A DNA stretch of 64,000 nt from Pseudomonas triticicola. Lineage in GTDB: Bacteria > Pseudomonadota > Gammaproteobacteria > Pseudomonadales > Pseudomonadaceae. Where the stretch lies: assembly GCF_019145375.1 (NCBI RefSeq), contig NZ_JAHSTX010000001.1:2083001-2147000 (forward strand), written 5' to 3'. Position 1 is the first letter of the stretch; each line of letters opens with the position of its first letter. Under the pieces are notes generated by a model, which saw only the letters and a program-made list of their open reading frames with translations, was not told where the DNA came from and searched no databases. A program made the position numbers and the translations under genes. Shown here in pieces: positions 61,539-64,000 of the stretch.

Positions 61539-62741
61539 ATGAAACAGCAATTATTGGTCATCGGTGCAGGGTTCGGCGGGCTGTGGAGTGCGCTGAGCGC
61601 TGCGCGTTTGCTGGATATGCATGCCCGTCAGGATGTCGATATCACCCTGCTCGCCCCGCAAGCCGAGCTGCGCATTCGCCCGCGTTTCTACGAGCCGGAC
61701 GTGCACAGCATGTACGCGCCGCTCGACGCGTTGCTCGATGCAGTGGGCGTGCGTTTCGTCAAAGGTACCGCTGACAGCATCGACGCCGAGGCGCGCCGAA
61801 TCGGTTACCGCGACGAGGCCGGGCGTCCGGGTCAACTGAGCTACGACCGGCTGGTTCTCGCCAGTGGCAGCCAGCTCGCACGGCCGCCGGTTCCAGGGCT
61901 CAAGGAGCATGCGTTCGATGTCGATCAGATCGAATCCTCGGCGCGTCTGGAACGTCATCTCATCGCCCTCGCCGACCAACCGGCCAGCGTTGCCCGCAAC
62001 ACCGTGGTGGTCGCCGGTGGCGGTTTCACCGGGATCGAAACCGCGACGGAAATGCCGGCGCGCCTGCGCGCGATTCTCGGTGAGGATCAAGACCTGCGCG
62101 TGATCATTGTCGATCGCAGCAAGGACATCGCCGCGACCATGGGCGATGGCATTCGCCCATCGATCATCGAGGCGTCCAATGAATTGGGTATCGAATGGAT
62201 CGTCGACGCCAGCGTTGCCGCTGTGGATGCCAACGGCGTCACGCTTGCCGATGGCCGCCACATTGAAAGCCACACCGTCATCTGGACCGTGGGTTTCCGC
62301 GCCAGCCCGCTCACTGAACAGCTCGACGCCGAACGCGATGGCCAGGGTCGCCTGCATGTCGACGGCAATCTCAAGGTGCAAGGCATCGATCACGTCTTTG
62401 CCGCCGGTGATGTCGCTCGCGCCGCTACAGACGACCTCGGCAACTATGCCGCGATGTCTTGCCAGCACGCGATCAGCCTGGGTCGCTACGCCGGCAACAA
62501 CGCCGCCGCCGATCTGCTCGGCGTCGCTCCGACGATTTACCGCCAGCCGAAATACGTGACGTGCCTGGATCTCGGCGCCTGGGGCGCGGTGTACACCGAG
62601 GGCTGGGATCGACAGCTGAAACTGGTCGGAGCCGAAGCCAAAGAGCTGAAGACGCAAATCAACACTGTGTGGATCTATCCGCCGGCCGCCGATCGTCGCA
62701 CCGCCCTCGCGGCTGCCGACCCACTGATCCCGGTGGCTTGA
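61539..62741 (+). CDS. NAD(P)/FAD-dependent oxidoreductase (NDH-2-like)
   Basis: This 400-residue flavoprotein has the FAD-binding motif VIGAGFGGLWSA at 7-18, a second NAD(P)-binding motif (VVVAGGGFTGIETATEM) and a late FAD segment (HVFAAGDVARA). The layout fits type II NADH dehydrogenases and related soluble reductases; no membrane helix is seen. It is followed by an MBL-fold hydrolase gene 41 bases downstream in one operon. Substrate or acceptor unknown. Confidence 0.9.
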   Translation: MKQQLLVIGAGFGGLWSALSAARLLDMHARQDVDITLLAPQAELRIRPRFYEPDVHSMYAPLDALLDAVGVRFVKGTADSIDAEARRIGYRDEAGRPGQLSYDRLVLASGSQLARPPVPGLKEHAFDVDQIESSARLERHLIALADQPASVARNTVVVAGGGFTGIETATEMPARLRAILGEDQDLRVIIVDRSKDIAATMGDGIRPSIIEASNELGIEWIVDASVAAVDANGVTLADGRHIESHTVIWTVGFRASPLTEQLDAERDGQGRLHVDGNLKVQGIDHVFAAGDVARAATDDLGNYAAMSCQHAISLGRYAGNNAAADLLGVAPTIYRQPKYVTCLDLGAWGAVYTEGWDRQLKLVGAEAKELKTQINTVWIYPPAADRRTALAAADPLIPVA

Positions 62742-62782
62742 TTCCGCCCCTGCCCTTTTGCCCTGAGAACAAGGAGAACACC

Positions 62783-63715
62783 ATGACCCTGCATCTGGAT
62801 TCCTTCACCGCCAACCGTGCCGTGACCCTGCAAACCCCGAGCGAAGAACTGGTGCCGTCGCGCTACGCCCTGCGCCTGGGCGACATCGATGTGATGGTGA
62901 TCAGCGATGGCGTGCTGCCGTTGCCGACCCAGACCATGTCGACCAACGCCGATCCCACCGACCGAGCCGCCTGGTTCAAGGAAATGTACCTGGGCCCCGA
63001 TGCGTTCGACTGGGCGCTCAACGTGCTGGTGGTGCGCAGCGGCGAGCAAGTCATCCTCGTCGACGCCGGTCTCGGTGGCCAGTTCCCCGGTTTCCCGCGC
63101 GCCGGGCAGTTTCCCAAGCGCCTGGCCGCTGCCGGGGTGGACCTCGCTGATATCACCGATATCGTCATCACCCACATGCACATGGACCACATCGGCGGCC
63201 TGCTGGTCGACTCAGTGAAAAGTCGTCTGCGTGAAGACGTGCGCATCCACGTCACCGCCGCCGAAGTGAATTTCTGGACCACACCAGACTTCACCTACAC
63301 CGACATGCCGGCGCCAGTGCCGGACGTCCTGCGCAGCACTGCCAACGCGTTCATCGATCACTATGAAAGCAAGCTGCAGATCTTCGAAGACGAATGTCAG
63401 GTCGCCCCCGGTGTGGTCGCCAAACTTACCGGCGGGCATACGCCAGGGCACTGCGTGGTCTATGTCAACTCCGGCGGCGAGCGCCTGACCTTCGCCGGTG
63501 ATGCGCTGTTCCCGGTGGCGTTCGATCATCCTGATTGGCACAACGGTTTCGAACACGATCCGGCGAAATCGGTGGAAGTCCGAGTGCGCATGCTCAAGGA
63601 AGCCGCCGCCAGCGGCGAGCTGTTCGTCGCCACGCATCTGGCCTTCCCTTCGGTGGGTAGGGTCGCGATCAATGGTGCTGCTTTCCGTTGGATACCTGCG
63701 ATTTGGGATTACTGA
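62783..63715 (+). CDS. MBL-fold metallo-hydrolase
   Basis: This 310-residue protein has the zinc motif HxHxDH (THMHMDHIGG, His131, His133, Asp135, His136), then GGHTPGHCVVYV and GDALFPVAF, and a late THLAFPS. It belongs to the quorum-quenching/AiiA-related branch of the metallo-beta-lactamase fold, which includes lactonases and ester hydrolases. AAGGAG precedes the start at 62783. It has no signal peptide. It is co-transcribed with the flavoprotein. Confidence 0.9.
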   Translation: MTLHLDSFTANRAVTLQTPSEELVPSRYALRLGDIDVMVISDGVLPLPTQTMSTNADPTDRAAWFKEMYLGPDAFDWALNVLVVRSGEQVILVDAGLGGQFPGFPRAGQFPKRLAAAGVDLADITDIVITHMHMDHIGGLLVDSVKSRLREDVRIHVTAAEVNFWTTPDFTYTDMPAPVPDVLRSTANAFIDHYESKLQIFEDECQVAPGVVAKLTGGHTPGHCVVYVNSGGERLTFAGDALFPVAFDHPDWHNGFEHDPAKSVEVRVRMLKEAAASGELFVATHLAFPSVGRVAINGAAFRWIPAIWDY

Positions 63716-63731
63716 TTGCGCGCCAGAAATC

Positions 63732-63755
63732 TTCGCCCGGCTTCTGCCGGGCGAA
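63732..63755 (+). terminator. Intrinsic terminator after the MBL-fold gene
   Basis: TTCGCCCGGC and GCCGGGCGAA form a perfect 10-bp stem with a TTCT loop, followed by ACCTTTTTC. It lies 17 bases after the stop codon. Confidence 0.92.
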
Positions 63756-63860
63756 ACCTTTTTCACCGCCATTGCTACGCAGAGCCGCGCGGGCGGTGAC
63801 CATCCTTCGGTTGCTGTGTACCCTTTCTGCATCAAACAAATCTGTGCAGAGAACAGAGCG

Positions 63861-64000
63861 TTGGCATATCTGGATTGGGTGCAATGGCCGGCGATGCTGG
63901 TCACCGTTCTGGCCGCGTGGCTGATCGGTTCGCAACAACCGCAACGGCGCATGAGCGGCTTCGTTTGTTTCAGTCTGAGCAATTTGCTGTGGGTGATCTG
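63861..64000 (+). CDS. N-terminal part of a small membrane protein (cut by window edge)
   Basis: A frame starting at TTG 63861 (or ATG 63894) runs off the right edge. It encodes a hydrophobic helix with WPAMLVTVLAAWLIGS, then a basic turn and SLSNLLWVI, a pattern seen in small multi-helix membrane proteins of Pseudomonas. The start is uncertain because no strong ribosome site is visible. Confidence 0.5.
   Translation, partial: MAYLDWVQWPAMLVTVLAAWLIGSQQPQRRMSGFVCFSLSNLLWVI

Overview
The window is typical chromosome of a fluorescent Pseudomonas (P. fluorescens group). This is inferred from the high-GC codon use, the many REP/REPIN palindromes with the core GTGGGAGCGAGC, the dense set of LysR and AraC regulators each next to a catabolic operon, three DUF6124 genes, and a xylose locus with the same layout as the xut locus of P. 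fluorescens SBW25. I see no rRNA, tRNA, CRISPR array, insertion sequence or prophage.

Layout. 0-3 kb: a cut-off gene, a small lipoprotein, and a LysR regulator divergent from an MFS exporter. 3-10 kb: xylose uptake and isomerisation (xylR, xylA, xylF, xylG, xylH), with a REPIN between the binding-protein gene and the ATPase gene. 10-12.5 kb: an isochorismatase-type amidohydrolase and an NCS1 nucleobase-type permease. 13-23.4 kb: a carboxylate block with a DctPQM TRAP transporter, a TAXI-type TRAP system with a fused permease and DUF1850 protein, the DctA symporter, D(-)-tartrate dehydratase and its divergent LysR regulator. 23.4-35 kb: redox and small-protein genes with two tandem REPIN arrays. 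35-38 kb: an M42 peptidase and a three-gene DUF3618/holin-X membrane-stress operon. 38-42.8 kb: an ABC exporter, an RsbRD-type histidine kinase, a VOC protein and a lipoprotein. 42.9-48.7 kb: two short-chain/medium-chain oxidoreductase operons, one under an ArsR repressor with two matching operators and one under a LysR regulator, plus an EamA exporter.

49-64 kb is the most unusual part. A FixJ-type response regulator and a 1824-residue kinase/ATPase/histidine kinase fusion form an operon. Around them lie two GlxA-type AraC regulators, an SDR, an orphan receiver, an NDH-2-like flavoprotein and a metallo-beta-lactamase-fold hydrolase. Three DUF6124 genes bracket the block. Two of them have long leaders that differ in sequence but keep the same set of helices, in the same order, with compensatory base changes. 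I read this as a structured RNA element. It also contains an 8-base loop present twice, with its complement lying between the two copies, so alternative pairing is possible.

How the genes work together: most units are small catabolic or detoxification modules controlled by the adjacent regulator (xylose by XylR, tartrate by LysR, the dehydrogenase/monooxygenase pair by ArsR). The two-component proteins at 52-60 kb may control the flavoprotein/hydrolase operon through a shared ATAC-N4-GTAT dyad. That link is inferred only.
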